DNA from: Triplophysa rosa
Lineage: Eukaryota > Chordata > Actinopteri > Cypriniformes > Nemacheilidae
DNA: 64,000 nt
Direction: 5' to 3'
Assembly: GCF_024868665.1 (NCBI RefSeq)
Contig: NC_079908.1
Span: 7,135,174 to 7,199,173 of the forward strand
Shown here: one piece after another, positions 32,719-45,190 of the stretch
Layout of the letters: the number at the start of each line of letters is the position of its first letter
Numbering within the stretch: the first letter of the stretch is position 1
Position numbers and translations under genes: made by a program
Notes under the pieces: model-generated
What the model was told of the DNA's origin: nothing
Database searches by the model: none
The model's input: the letters and a program-made list of their open reading frames with translations, nothing else

Positions 32719-32950
32719 TACACACTTAAAAATAAAGGTTGCTTAGGGTTTTATGAAGAACTTTTAACATCCACTTTCAGCTGCACTTAAGTTTCTTTAT
32801 CACGGATAAAAGGTTCTACGTGATATAAAAAAGGTGAAAATGGTTCTTTAAGACGCTTTGACTAAATAGTATTTTTGGGGGAACCAAAATTGATTCTCCC
32901 GTAGCATCGCTGAGAAGAACCTTTTTGAGCACCTTCATTTATAAGAGTGT
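32719..32950. mobile_element. MITE with CACWCTTAAAAATAAAGGT ends
   Basis: cacacttaaaaataaaggtt at the left pairs with gcaccttcatttataagagtg at the right. About 230 bp with aagaacctttttgagca-type interior words typical of this fish repeat. Confidence 0.65.
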
Positions 32951-33273
32951 AGCTATAGTGTATCATACATGTAAATTAATGCAAACAATTCAACAAATTC
33001 AAGTTTTTAAATAGATTTTTACATTATTATTATGCAAAACTCCCTGTCACACTTTTGGGGCATTGTGAGTGGTTGCCAGGGTGTTGTGGTTGCTAGGGTG
33101 TCCGAAGTGATTTTTTCTTGTTGCAGTGTAGTTGTTAAAGCGTTTTATGGGCGATAAGATTTGTTTAAAACAGTTAAACCACACAATTCCTTTAAGAAGC
33201 CACTTGAGTTCAGGTCTCATTTATTTCTCCAGCAGAAATCTTGTGGTATGAGTTACACGGCTAATTTGAATAC

Positions 33274-33566
33274 TTAAAAGGACAATTAACCTATAAAAAT
33301 ATTCTGTCAGCAATTATTCATCCCCGAGTGGTTCAAAACCCGTACATGCCTCTTTTTCTGTGGAACACAAAAGAAGATATTTTGAGAAGTGTCTCTGTGG
33401 TTTTGTGTCCACACAATGAAAGTCAATGAATGTTGTTTGGTTACCAACATTCTTCAACATATCTTTGTTTGCATTCTGCAAAAGAAAGAAGGTTATACAA
33501 GTTTAAAATGTCACGAGGGAGAGAAAATGATGAAAATGTTCATTTTTGGTTGAATTATCCCTTTAG
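33274..33566. mobile_element. Angel-like palindromic MITE
   Basis: Starts at TTAA (33274-33277) and ends at ccctttag (33566). The centre ggttttgtgtccacacaat and both arms match the family; about 290 bp. Confidence 0.75.
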
Positions 33567-36500
33567 GTTTGCTCATAGCAGGTCATTATAGTGCTCTAAA
33601 GCTTGCATCTGCTTCTCAAATATACATGCTGACTGTCTGGTCTGGCATTGGGTCATGTTGGTAAAACTGCTGGCGCTTGGAGACAACTACTTCAAATAAA
33701 CAGATGATATGTCAGAGCTGGCAGATGTAAACAGTGGGGGACTAAAACGTCCAACCTGATCTCATGGGAAAAAGTAACTAGCCTACAATGTGAATCGTAC
33801 AAAAATGTATGATTACTAGAAAAACAAAAAACAAAATGAAGCTCCACCCCTTAACATAATTGACAACTTAGACTGAACGAATTCACAGCCAATTTCAAAA
33901 TTATTTTCATTTTTTCTGAATTAACTATTCATAAGTATGTTTGCGTAAAACGATCATTTTTGTTTTATTCTTTGAACTAATATTTTTACCGAATTTTAAA
34001 CAAAAATATTGTTTCTACTTGCATTTATTTGCAGAAAATAAAAACTGTAGAAACAGGTAAAAAAACAGAAAATATGCTGTGTATTTTTTCAGACCTAAAA
34101 TACTGCAAAAAGTTCATATTCACCTTTAAGCAATACAACAGTAATACTTCTACATGTATTTAGGAAAAGTTAAAAATATTTGTTTTGTGTGATAACCTGG
34201 ATTTTTATCACAGTTTCCATGTATCTTGTCATGCTGTCAGTCTTTAACATTGCTGTTAGATGACTTTGTGTCACTCCTGAGTTTTGATTTTGGTCAAATT
34301 TAACAGACACTGGACTAGAATGACCACAATACATCTAGAAATGCTGATTAAGTTAAAATTTGGAATGATCTCTTAACGTGGCGCTAGCAATGCCAAGGAC
34401 ATGGGTTCGAACCCAGGGATTGCACATACTCAGATACAAATGTAAAATAAAATGCAATGTAAGTCGATAAAATGTAAATGTAAATGTGATACTGTGGTGT
34501 TGATTGATGTTAGTGACGCTGGCCGTCAGAAACTCTCAAACTCCAGTGTTGAGACGGTATATCAGATAACACGTACGGTAACATCTGAACCCTGAATTTC
34601 ACCCAATTAAAACGACCTTGGTCTGTGTATAAAATGCCCTTGAGACCCTCATTAAAGAAAAATGAAGGAAAATTCTGGGGTTGGATTTCTGAATATGAGC
34701 GCCATTGACGTAGCCGAAGCGAAATTGCATGCAATTGAATCCCTTCTCCGCGATCTGTTGTCAAACAATTACAGACCTCAGATCCCGCAGAGAATGTTAA
34801 TGAACATGTTAGCTGAAATTCTGATGTCACGAAATAAGTCATCAGCCCTTCCGCCGCACTCTAACTGCGACATTGGCGCGTTTTATAAACTGTGGTTTGT
34901 CTTAGATGGTTGGCAGGGCTGTGAAACGCAGTGTGAACGCGACACTTAAAGTGATTTATGGTCCACTTCTCCTTTGTTCCGGCAGCTGAGTTTCCACACA
35001 GTTAAGTGTCTCCCAGTGACCACAAAGTAAACCATTTTGTGTTTGACTATTCTTTATTGTGTTTTTCGTCTAAAGCTTGCCCACAAACTTTTGGTTTTGT
35101 CTTGTCTTTTCTGCTCATGTACGGACACAATAATGATCGTTCTCTGCTTGGTGAATCATTTATGAAGCTTTTCATTGTGAGTCTAAACGCAGTAAAAGAG
35201 ATTCAGAATAAAGAAGTGCAGCAGATAAACCCCTCCCGTAACCACAGGGTGCTCTGAGGGCATGTCAATGACCTTCTAATGACAACAACCACACAAAATA
35301 ATTGCATTTCCGTAATCGTCTCTGCAATCAGGATGAGGGGTAAATGTTATTTGCGGTGTTTTGATATCCTCTGGCCTGGCGACAGGAGGTTTGAGGCTGG
35401 AGTGACTCTTGTTGCTGGATCTTCATCGCTTCCCAACGGAACTTCTAGACCCCGCCAGACGCTAATGAAAACCTTCCCTCTCTCTGTTTAACAGCTTAGA
35501 GATAAAGAGCAGAACTTGAGAAGGACAGAAACAGCGCCAAACTTCCCATCTCGCCCTCTCGTAGAACCAGTGAAATGTGGTGCCATTGGCATTAACACCA
35601 ATGCAATAATTACGTATGATCGCACCTTTTGACATAGATGAGCGAGCAGTCACATCTAGTTAAATCATTCAAGGGTGGGCTGTGAATGTTTTGGGTCGGT
35701 GTGGTAGTACAGACAGGTGATAATGAGGAAGCTGTTTGCTTTTACAGTAAGGCTTATATGGGGCGTCAGTGCGCCGTAGGGCCCCGGCGAGGACTCGGCG
35801 ATGGGGCGGCAAGGGAGTGATTATGTTTTTAGAGAGCCAACGGGCAGATATGGGGGTTAGAGGCTAAAGAGAGGGGATTTATTTGGTCTGTAAATTACAG
35901 TAAAATGGCTTCCTTTCTCTACTCCTGAGCTCTCCCTGCTTCCTCTCACCCTCCCTAGATCCTCCACAAAGTCTTCATAGTTCCTGAACCTCAACCCCAG
36001 ACTTTAGAAGGCAACAGAGACCAATGCACCAGGCTCAAAGGCGCCTTTGTGGCCAGGAATAGAGGGAGGGGAACGATGGATAGAAAGAGGAAGGTCATTT
36101 GCATTGTCAGATTATTGCGACATTACATTATTCAAACAGCTCGGTTTTGTCTGGGGTCGACACAATTCATAATCGACAAGTTGTGTCAGCTTCATGGATG
36201 TACTGCATGCACTCTTGCTACGGAAAAAAAGATCACTTTTAAAAACACATCCTGTGAGCGTCACCTTTACATTCATTAGCTGGACAATATTCCATTAGCT
36301 CGAGTAAATGGTGAATGTAAAACTGCACGAGGTGACATTAACTGCATCCGGACATTTATTTGCCCCAATAAATCTGAATATTCCAAAGTCTCCTGCCCGA
36401 TTCCTGAATGTGCACATTATTTCAGCAACAACAGTAAAGTACTGTTTTACACTAATGCTCTGCTCTTCACTGGTGTAAATGGAGGTAACTAAAGGTAAAA

Positions 36501-36611
36501 CTAGTCTGCATCTTAATCTTTCTTTAATAAATGAAGAGTTTCCTCAACGTTTTCCACTGGATATTCTGATGTTCAATGGTTTTACTGTACTGCAGAACTT
36601 GTGTGTCTGTG
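33567..36611. other. Intergenic DNA
   Basis: No gene. A single end of the family at 36612 (cgtccaacctgatctcatgg) lies at 33749-33768. 34378-34490 is a SINE remnant. 35700-35930 is a unique, motif-dense stretch. Other parts are AT-rich. Confidence 0.45.
34378..34490 (+). repeat. tRNA-derived SINE remnant
   Basis: gacatgggttcgaacccagg is a B-box arm; the A-box part is lost. The tail aatgtaaatgtaaatgtg is the usual 3' repeat of these SINEs. Confidence 0.55.
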
Positions 36612-37722
36612 ACATGTCCAACCTGGTCTCATAGGAAATACGTACCTTGCAGATCCACAAAACACGTACCATCAGGTAGATATTGCAACTCGGTATCACA
36701 ATTTCCAACAACAGTAACGTTAGCAATACCATATTATATTATATTATATTGGGATGTAGTGATTTTGAATTTAATCAGACATCGTATTTTGTGTACGTTT
36801 ATTATTTCGTTCAAACAATTAAGACGTATTTGAGCACGTAACCTGCCCCCGCCCCTAAACCAAACAGTTTGTATATTATACAATATAAAACACAACACGT
36901 AACAGGAAGATACGGCTACATAGGCTTTTTATTCCAAACGTTCCGAGGCCAAAGAACAGACCCGAAAGCGATCACCTTCTCCGTCCACGATAAAACTCTG
37001 ATCCAGACCGGCTGTGCACCGTAACAGACGCTGCGTCCCAATTCGCATACTATGTACTAAAAGTATGTACTGTTTTTGTTATGGTAACGTATATACATTT
37101 TAGTGTGTAGCAAAACAATATGCACGCACTGGGACATACTAACAGGAAACGGTAGTGGCCGTTGTTGCCTAGACAACATTGTGGCCATTAACTGTCACAG
37201 ACATCAAAATACAGCTCTTCTTTCCATTTAAGTATTTATTCATTTATTGTTGTGAAATGGCATTGGCTCGCGTGTGTCTTGTGACTGGTTGAGTCATTAC
37301 GCTAGCTTTCGCTATGAAACGGCATTGGCTGTCCCGCTCCGATTGCGTCACGCGCTAAACTTTAGCATACACGTTAATACACGACTGGGTGTATTCCTGG
37401 AGCGCGATCGTCAGCGATTAAAACCTGCTGTGCTCACACAATGATATCGTACGTCTTTAGGAGACTCGAATCGCAATGCAACCTGTTTGTAATGCTTTTA
37501 TAATGTTTTTGGTCAGTGTTTGCAATAAATATACCCGTGTCTGACTTATATTTCCTTGATGCTTGTTTATGTGGTTGGGAAGTGGGTAGGTTTAGGTTTA
37601 GGGTAGGAGTGGGGTTTGGTGCTCTAAAATATCTATTAAAGTACTAATTATTTGTACGTATTTTGTAGCGCTGCAAAAAGGTACAGAGGTACGTATTTCC
37701 TCTGAGACCAGGTTGGACATGT
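36612..37722. mobile_element. 1.1-kb DNA transposon with 36-bp inverted ends
   Basis: The first 36 bp (acatgtccaacctggtctca, continuing to cgtacct) are the inverted complement of the last 36 bp with one mismatch. acatgt is itself palindromic, so the target duplication cannot be delimited. There is no transposase frame. A second MITE-like segment (tgcgtcccaattcgcatact, about 37031-37165) is nested inside, and gaaatggcattggctcgcg / gaaacggcattggctgtcc form an internal repeat. Confidence 0.8.
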
Positions 37723-39107
37723 GCGTGCTGTGGGTCAGACAAGGTGTTCGAGGTTTAAATCACACCGCTACAAGACAGCAAATCACTCAAGCCATTTCTT
37801 GCAGCCGAGCGACTGGATACAAAGCTCAACTCAGGCCATCTCAGTTCAGAGCCAACGTCTGTGGGCAGTTTCTGTGTATTTAACGTGGACCCACCACTGA
37901 ACGGGCCGGTAAGACTGATGGTCTGAGATGATATGTTGAAAGATCCAGAATGTGGCTTTAGTCTAGTGTAGACGTTGCCTTCTCAGAGCCCCAGCTGTGT
38001 GGTTTGCTGTAGGTAAGTGTTGCCAGCAAACATTTCAGCTATTTTTTTCTTGGCTCACCTAAAGACTCATAGTTTAACTACTTGAATACTTAAAGGCCCC
38101 CTTAAAATTGATTTGTACAAAAATAAAGTTACACTTCAAATGTCGGTCTGTATAGCATTAAGACGTTCGAGCAGTTAATTGGGAGCGTTTTAAGAAACAA
38201 TTCATGTTCTGTTATTGTTGGCTTTGGGATGAAATACAGCACTCTCTCAATCCTCATAAAACATGGGTGGGACTCCAACAGTTCTCTATTCACAGTAAAT
38301 AGGCTATTTTTGTCACTGTGTAAACTATAATCTGTAGCTCAGTGTGTTTTCGATGTCATTTGGAGCAACGTCTGGTTTCGCCCACAAAAACAAATTGAAG
38401 ATCTGTCGAGTAGTTGTATAGTGTGGTGTTTTCACAATCCTAAAACAAATCCTACGTAATTTGCATCACTTTGGAGACATTTTTTACTTAAACATCAACT
38501 TATATATTTACTTATCATCAACTCTAGTGGCTGTCAAACAAACAATAAAAAAATTAAAAAACATTACTTAATTTATACATTACATTATGTAATTTGTTAA
38601 TTTACAGTAAGACTCAAATTTTTCATCAGGATGATAATAGCTCAGACAAGCCATTATGTCACTAGGACAGTAGGATATGTGAATGTGGTAAGTGATCTTC
38701 TCCAGTACTACGTCGTGTTTTATCAAAGAGGGCATGTGTTCCTGTGATCTTCTACCCCTGGGGCATTATCATTGGTGTCCTGCTGCCCTCCCTCTGTTAG
38801 TGGCGTTTTATCAGGGCCGCTGGGGTTGGATGGGAGTCTGTGTGGGACGATTTGGCTCCAAGTCTTCGGCAGAGCTTTATCAAGATAGATAGTCCTTCAA
38901 AGGAGTGGATGAGATTTGAGAGAGCATGTAAGAGACAACAGAGACATCTCACCCTTATGGGAAACAAGTGAAATTGGTTTGATTATCAGTTGACATTTGG
39001 TGTCATTTCCTCTGCTATAAAGACCCTAATAAAATGAGTAACAGAGTCTCCCAAAATTTGTATATTAAGGTTGATGCTCATGTAGATTGAATTTAAATTG
39101 TTGGCTG
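37723..39107. other. Intergenic DNA
   Basis: No gene or clear repeat; unique sequence with AT-rich patches at 38520-38620. Confidence 0.5.
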
Positions 39108-39135
39108 GCAATGTTTGTGTGTGTGTGTGTGTGCG

Positions 39136-39179
<44 letters not shown>

Positions 39180-39210
39180 CGTGCGTGCGTGTGTGTGTGT
39201 GTGTGTGTAT
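39108..39210. repeat. TG/CA microsatellite
   Basis: About 50 dinucleotide units of TG interrupted by GTGC steps. The frame across it (Val-Cys repeats) is an artefact. Confidence 0.96.
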
Positions 39211-41299
39211 AATAAATAGTAAAGATTATAAAAAATTGTATTCTGTTTACATGAGAGATGAATTATTGGTTATGATGGCAAACACAGCCCAACTGATAAA
39301 TCACATTTTATGCATTAAGTATAGAAATGGATTATTACTCACTATTTGTATACAATACCATAGTTTTTTTTATTATTTTCGCATGGTCTAAAAAAGGATA
39401 ACATAATCAAATCTATACTCACAAAAATATGCAGGGTCACCTTTATTTTACGTTAACATATAATTAGATAAATTCAATATTTTTAATTATTAAAATATTT
39501 TATGTTATTTTATTTTAACATTTTATTTAACATTTTTATTTAAAATGTTATTTTAACATTTTATTTTAACGATTAAATTCATTTTATTTTGACATTTAAT
39601 ATTTTTTTATTTAAATGTTAAATTATAATGTAAATTTTGTTTGTTTTGTTTTATTTTTTAAGGAAATCTGCTAACATACTTTCAGTACTGGTGCAATCTA
39701 TCTCTTCATTTTAATGGGTGACACAGGCCGGGCAGCGGGAGATTTAAGGGTCAGCGTGAAGCTGGCCAGATGGGCGGGAAAACTTATCACTGCGGCCGAC
39801 CCGACAAGATAAAGTGCAGTATGTCCACTCACCTTCTTCCCTGTGGTAGACCCTCAGGGGGGCAGATAAGAGGGTCTTTGATGCATGGAATGGGGGAGGA
39901 CACAAAGACAGAGGATAAGAAAGAGAGCACCTCTAATCTTTTAATTAAGTTTGCAGAAGCAAAATAGTCGGCCTATATCTGAGATGCTGTTATAGACGTT
40001 TCCTCACACTTACGCTTATACAACCATCAAATGTTTTAGCATAATTCTGTTAACTATGATCTTACGAATTAAGCTTTTTTCTTAATCACATTTTTAATGA
40101 TAGCATCACCACACATTTGTCACTTATCTATAGCATCTGGATGCAGTGGCACCATTCAAGGTGTTCAGAATCTTGTATTAGGATCAAGTAAGATTCATTT
40201 AACCATTGTGAGACACACAAAACCACTGAGACATTTCTCAAAATATCTTCTTTTGTGAATAATAGATGTCAGACATTTTATTTTTGTGTGAACTATCCCT
40301 TTAAGTAAAGTGTTTTTCTCTCATTACATCATAACTTTGCATATGAGATGTGTTACATAAATAAACTTTCCCTGAAGAAACAATTATGTAAAATCGAACA
40401 CCGTAAACACATTAGAGCCGAATTCCATGAAATATCAGGGTCACAGACTGTGTGTAGGCGAGGAGGTGTCAGGAGTAGATTTTTTACTGCAGCGCCACAC
40501 CAGAGTGTCGCAGGCGACCGGCAGTCGGTCTGTCTCCGTCTCCCCGGCTCTTAATTAGAAACACAACTGCGAAATGGGCCGCTGTCGAACAAAGAATCAG
40601 TCAGAGCGCTGGAACCGCACTGATACAGTACAAAAAGTGCTATCTCAAGGCCTGGAAACAACCTTCACACTGCCCCAAAATGAGCTGTGACCTGGCCTTA
40701 CAAGGTACCCGGAGTAGATAGGCCTTTGTTTTTATCTGCCAATGTCATTTCTATGGCAAAGGAGAACAGGATTAGGTTTTTTCGGACAGCGTTATCCATA
40801 GCAGTGGGATAGGATGTTAGATAAACAGGAGATGAGGTGGATAAAACAACATCAGGCAGGCGGTTTGGTTTAATGGGAGTTATACAAAGGAAGCTCTTAT
40901 TTCCTTCGGTGGGTTTTGCTGTGGTCACTCAGAGACCTTATGATGAAAGACTTCCTAGCATCAGTCTCAGCTCTTGGGTTCACTGTATGACTGACGTTGT
41001 TTTAAAAGCAAAGCCAAAGTAAAGCAATATTGTTAAGGGAATTTTAAAATAGATAGAAATCATTCTTTCCAGAATTAGGTGTAATTGCTCAGAGGTTGCT
41101 CTGTTATTGCTCAGGAAATTGAATGGGGTTCTTAGCTATGTTTATCAGTTTTGTTTCTTTATCAGACATTACTTCTAAACGTTCTCTAGGATAAATATAA
41201 ATGGAGCCAATAAATGAGGCTATTGTGTGTCATACGGTAGGAGAAATTGAATAATAGAATGATTGAAAATGATACGCATACAACTCTATTGACCGCTGG
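39211..41299. other. Intergenic DNA
   Basis: No gene. 39470-39660 is an imperfect tandem of ATTTTATTTTAAC-like units. 39715-39965 and 40420-40700 are unique and of balanced composition. 40207-40304 is an Angel-like right end. Confidence 0.45.
40207..40304. mobile_element. Angel-like MITE, right-end fragment
   Basis: acacacaaaaccactgagac and caaaatatcttcttttgtga precede gtgtgaactatccctttaa, ending at TTAA 40301-40304. The left half is missing. Confidence 0.65.
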
Positions 41300-42516
41300 C
41301 AGAGGTGGGTAGAGTAGCCAAAATCTTTACTCAAGTAAAAGTACAAGTAACTAGAGAAATTGTTACTCAAGTAAAAGTAAAAGTCACTATTTTAAAATTT
41401 ACTTGAGTAAAAGTAAAAAAGTATGCAATGAAAAAACTAAGTAGCTAGTTACTTAGTTACTTTGTATCTGATTATATAGGCCTACTACATCAAATTAATA
41501 TTAACGCCAATATTTTAATATTACATTTTAATCAATATTTTTAATTATCATAAGCAGATATCTTTGCAATATACTAGAGAGACTAAAGAATAGACAAACA
41601 CAGAAGAGACAAGCATTTCTGTAAATTCCATCTAGTCCTGATGTCAATGTAGTTTACACAACTTATTTAGAATAATAGACCACATCAAACTAAAGCATGA
41701 ACTAAACTCAGAGCATTTCCTAAGATGATCTAGAGAACATCTGCAGTGCTCTCTTAAATGAAATACACATTTTTGAACAAAGCTCATGTTTTCTCGTGTT
41801 GTGTCACGTGTGTGTTGTGAAACGCTCTTACTTGTAAACAAACAGTAAACAGTGAACCACACTCCCATCAACACGTTTTCTTCCTTCTGTTCTTCAAATG
41901 TATATTTCTGCAAGCCCACGTCTGTGTCTGACAGGTAACGCGCATGTTGCTGTTGCTGTGTCTGACGAACAGGTCGCGCGGGTGCGCGCATATGGCGGGC
42001 ATTTATCATTGCTGGCAAACAATATGACACATTTGCAGTTTTGATTGTATAGATATAGATTAATATCCACTTCATCCAACGCTCTTTGTGTTCTGCGTGT
42101 TCTTAAGTTTCGCGCTACGAGGATTGAGTAATCCTGCTTCAGATGATTCAGATCGTGCTGTGAACTGAACAAATCATTTGAACTGATTCATTAGCCTATT
42201 CAAATGGTTTTGCCCATTTTTCAATTAATGCTTTCAAAAGAATCGACTCAAAAGAATCGATCACTCGGGAATGCCCGTAAAAAGAGACGACAACCTTGAA
42301 ATAAACAACGCGTTTTAAAAAGCATATTTTAAAATGAAGGAACGTCACGCAATGTAAGTTATGTAACGAAGTAAAAGTACAGATTTTCTATTAGAAATTT
42401 ACTCAAGTAAGAGTAAAAGTACACACTTTTAATTTTACTTAAAAAGTACATATTTTCCAAAATGTTACTCAAGTAAATGCAACAAAGTAAATGTAGCGCA
42501 TTACTACCCACCTCTG
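41300..42516. mobile_element. hAT-type non-autonomous transposon with near-perfect 8-bp target duplication
   Basis: Ends cagaggtgggtag and ctacccacctctg are perfect inverted repeats, and subterminal (ttactcaagtaaaagtaaaa)-type words recur on both sides. The flanks accgctgg (41292-41299) and acccctgg (42517-42524) agree in 7 of 8 positions, the 8-bp duplication length of the hAT superfamily. The 1217-bp body has only a 143-codon frame without transposase motifs. Confidence 0.85.
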
Positions 42517-43200
42517 ACCCCTGGAGAGTTGTTGGTTGGACGTTTTTCCTTCATTGTCAAGATTTGCATCACCTCAGTCAGTATACACTACTGTTCAAAC
42601 GTTTAGAATCACTCATTCATACCTTATTAATATTTTTCCAGATTGGGGAATATAAAAAAAACTCATGGAAACAATAATGTGACAATGAAAATGATTTTGT
42701 GACTAAAACTGAAACAAATCAATGCTGTTATATTTTAGTGTCTTCAAAGTAGTATCAGCCAGATTCTTCTGGTCTCAGCCTGAGATGTTAGAAGTAGTTC
42801 ACATCTATCCTGTTCTCTAATTGGCTGTATTTTCCTCATTATTTAGTCCAAATCATCCATTTCAAAACTTTTTTATTAAACAAATTGAGTTTTCTAATGA
42901 AAGAAAACTCACCATTATATTTTTGTCTACAAAAATAATGTCAAATATATAAGCAAATGCCTTCAGATCTAATCACACAACACATTTCAGTCAAGTGATC
43001 CCAAGTGTAGATGTGCTTAAAAACAGCTTTAGTTTGCCTGTGCTTTATAGTTTAATGTGTTTATTGTTTTATTGGAATTGCTTTCGTACATTGTCAGGCG
43101 AGTCTTGTAAATGTGTCATGATTTCCAAAGGTTGAACCTTTATAAACAACACGATTCACACACAAAACATTGACGCTACCACATTTTACGACCAGTGATG
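42517..43200. other. Intergenic DNA
   Basis: No gene or recognised element apart from AT-rich sequence; ctactgttcaaacgtttaga at 42589 resembles a fish repeat end. Confidence 0.4.
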
Positions 43201-43524
43201 TTAAAGCAATAGTTCGCATTCAAAATTAAAATTCTTTGTCATTATTTACACGCCCTGCTGTCATTTCTATCCTGTGTGATTTTCTTTTTATTACATATTT
43301 TGAAAAATGTTGGTAACCAAAACCGTTGGTCCCCATTGACTTCTATTGTATGGACACAAAACCAATGCAAGTCAATGGGGACCAACGGTTTTCTTTTACC
43401 AACATATTTCAAAATATCTTCTTTTGTGTTCTGCAGAAGAAAGAAAATCATGCAGGTTTGAAATGACAAAAGGGCATGTAAAGAATGACAGAATTTCTAT
43501 TTTGAAGGTGAGCTATCACTTTAA
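43201..43524. mobile_element. Angel-like palindromic MITE, full length
   Basis: Exactly bounded by TTAA on each side (43201-43204, 43521-43524), 324 bp. The arms include ccaaaaccgttggtccccat and its inverse atggggaccaacggttt, so the single strand can fold into a long hairpin. Confidence 0.85.
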
Positions 43525-44762
43525 CATGTCTTGCTTCAGTCCTGAATCACAATGCACGTAAATTTAACACAAATAGTTTTTGAAATACCTATTGTATCTC
43601 ACATGCAATAACTTTTCCAGAGTACTTAAGTAAGCTTCTGCGCTGACCTGTTTTAGGTCACTGTCCTTGAAAGACATTACATGAATGTTAAACTGGCTGA
43701 AGAAGAGCTTCACGTCAGTCACAGAGATAAGTTCAAGAGGCAGGACATGTGTTAAGTACGAAGCACTTGTTGTATTTCCTGTTTGGCTACATCCTGTCTC
43801 GGACCAGATGATCTCACGTCGTTCCCCTTTAATGTCTGATCTCCTATCCTCGCCAGAACGTATTCAAATCCCCTCTTTCAACCCTTGACCAAGCTTTTGC
43901 CCACCCTGCCCCTCCTGAATCTGCACCACCCCCTCACCCATCTAAACAGGAAAAATAAACTTGACTCTTCAGATAGCTCAGTGTTCCTGTGGAGAATTGC
44001 CCCCCCCCCCGAATACGCTATCTCCACGTCTCTTGGTTGCTGAATTCTTCAGCCCCCTGATCAGTCTGAATGTTTACCCAGGTGTAGAAGTCAGATCTCC
44101 GCTGGGCTTCAGGGAGTTGATGCCCGGTTAATCTCTCACTTTCTCATTCATCCATCTTTCTATCCGTCCATCTCCCTCCTGGGCTGATGAGTCCAGAGAG
44201 ATGCTCTCCTGTGACCTCTCTCTTATCTAGCGAAAGGGTCACATGAGAAAGGCCATTTGTGTGGAGATATCAAAGCTCCAGAATGTATCCTGATAAATAC
44301 TAGCCTCATCTTTTACTTGAAGCTATGTTGAAAATGTATATAATGCTCTGCATCGGTGGTGGGGGATTGCATATCGACTGTATTATTTAGGCGTAAAAGA
44401 GATCATGTATGCATCCTATAGATACCATCTCAGAGAACCTTTCAATAATATGCCCAGGTCATGTTTCACCCCAAAATCCTAGAAAACAAATGTTGAATTA
44501 AAAACTAATATAAATTAAGCCTGACTTTCCGGATTCGTATTAGTGTAATGCAAAACCACTCAGTAACACAAAAGAAGAATGTGTTGTACTGCAATTTATG
44601 AAGAGGATTAAAAAAACATTTTCTTACTTAAGTTGTCTCTTTCTGAAGAACAATGACAATTACAGAAAAACTCAGAAAGTAAATGTCTGGACGCATGGAG
44701 GTAATGACAGAGTGGGAAGAAAATGTGCTTTAAATGTAACAATTAAAAATCTTAATGGTCCT
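43525..44762. other. Intergenic DNA
   Basis: No gene. 43850-44290 is unique and pyrimidine-rich with a C10 run at about 44001. Confidence 0.5.
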
Positions 44763-45190
44763 TTAATGGAAAGTTCACTCAAAAATGAAAATTCTTTCAT
44801 CATCTATTCACCCTCGTGTCAATCCAAACCTGTATGACTTTCTTTCTTCTGCAGAACACAAAAGAAGATATTTTGAAGAATGTTGATACCAAACAACACT
44901 GACCCCCATTCACTTTCATTGTATGGACACAAAATCACACTGTAAAAACTAGGATTTACTTAATTACATTTTTTGTGTTGTTTTTGCACACAATTTTTTA
45001 AAGTAATTTTTACCTTTAAAAAAACTGTGTGCAAAAACTTGTGCAAATCAACACAAAAATTAAGTAATTCCTACTAGTTGTTTTCTGCAGTGTGGTTTTG
45101 TGTGACATTTCTTAAAATATCTTCTTTTGCGAAGAGTCATATACAGGTTTTGAATGACATAAGGATGAAGAAATAATGACCGTTTTTTCT
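44763..45190. mobile_element. Angel-like MITE with a second element nested in its centre
   Basis: TTAA at 44763, typical left arm (gaaagttcactcaaaaatga, gaagatattttgaagaatgt). In the middle, from about 44939 to 45093, lies an unrelated small palindrome (actaggatttacttaattac / gtaattcctactagt). The right arm resumes with tttcttaaaatatcttcttt. Confidence 0.7.

Noticed and set aside
39098..39391. 97-codon plus-strand frame with Val-Cys repeats
   Set aside because: It is a translation of the TG microsatellite.
41644..42075. 143-codon minus-strand frame as a hAT transposase
   Set aside because: No zinc-finger or hATC-like motifs; the element looks non-autonomous.
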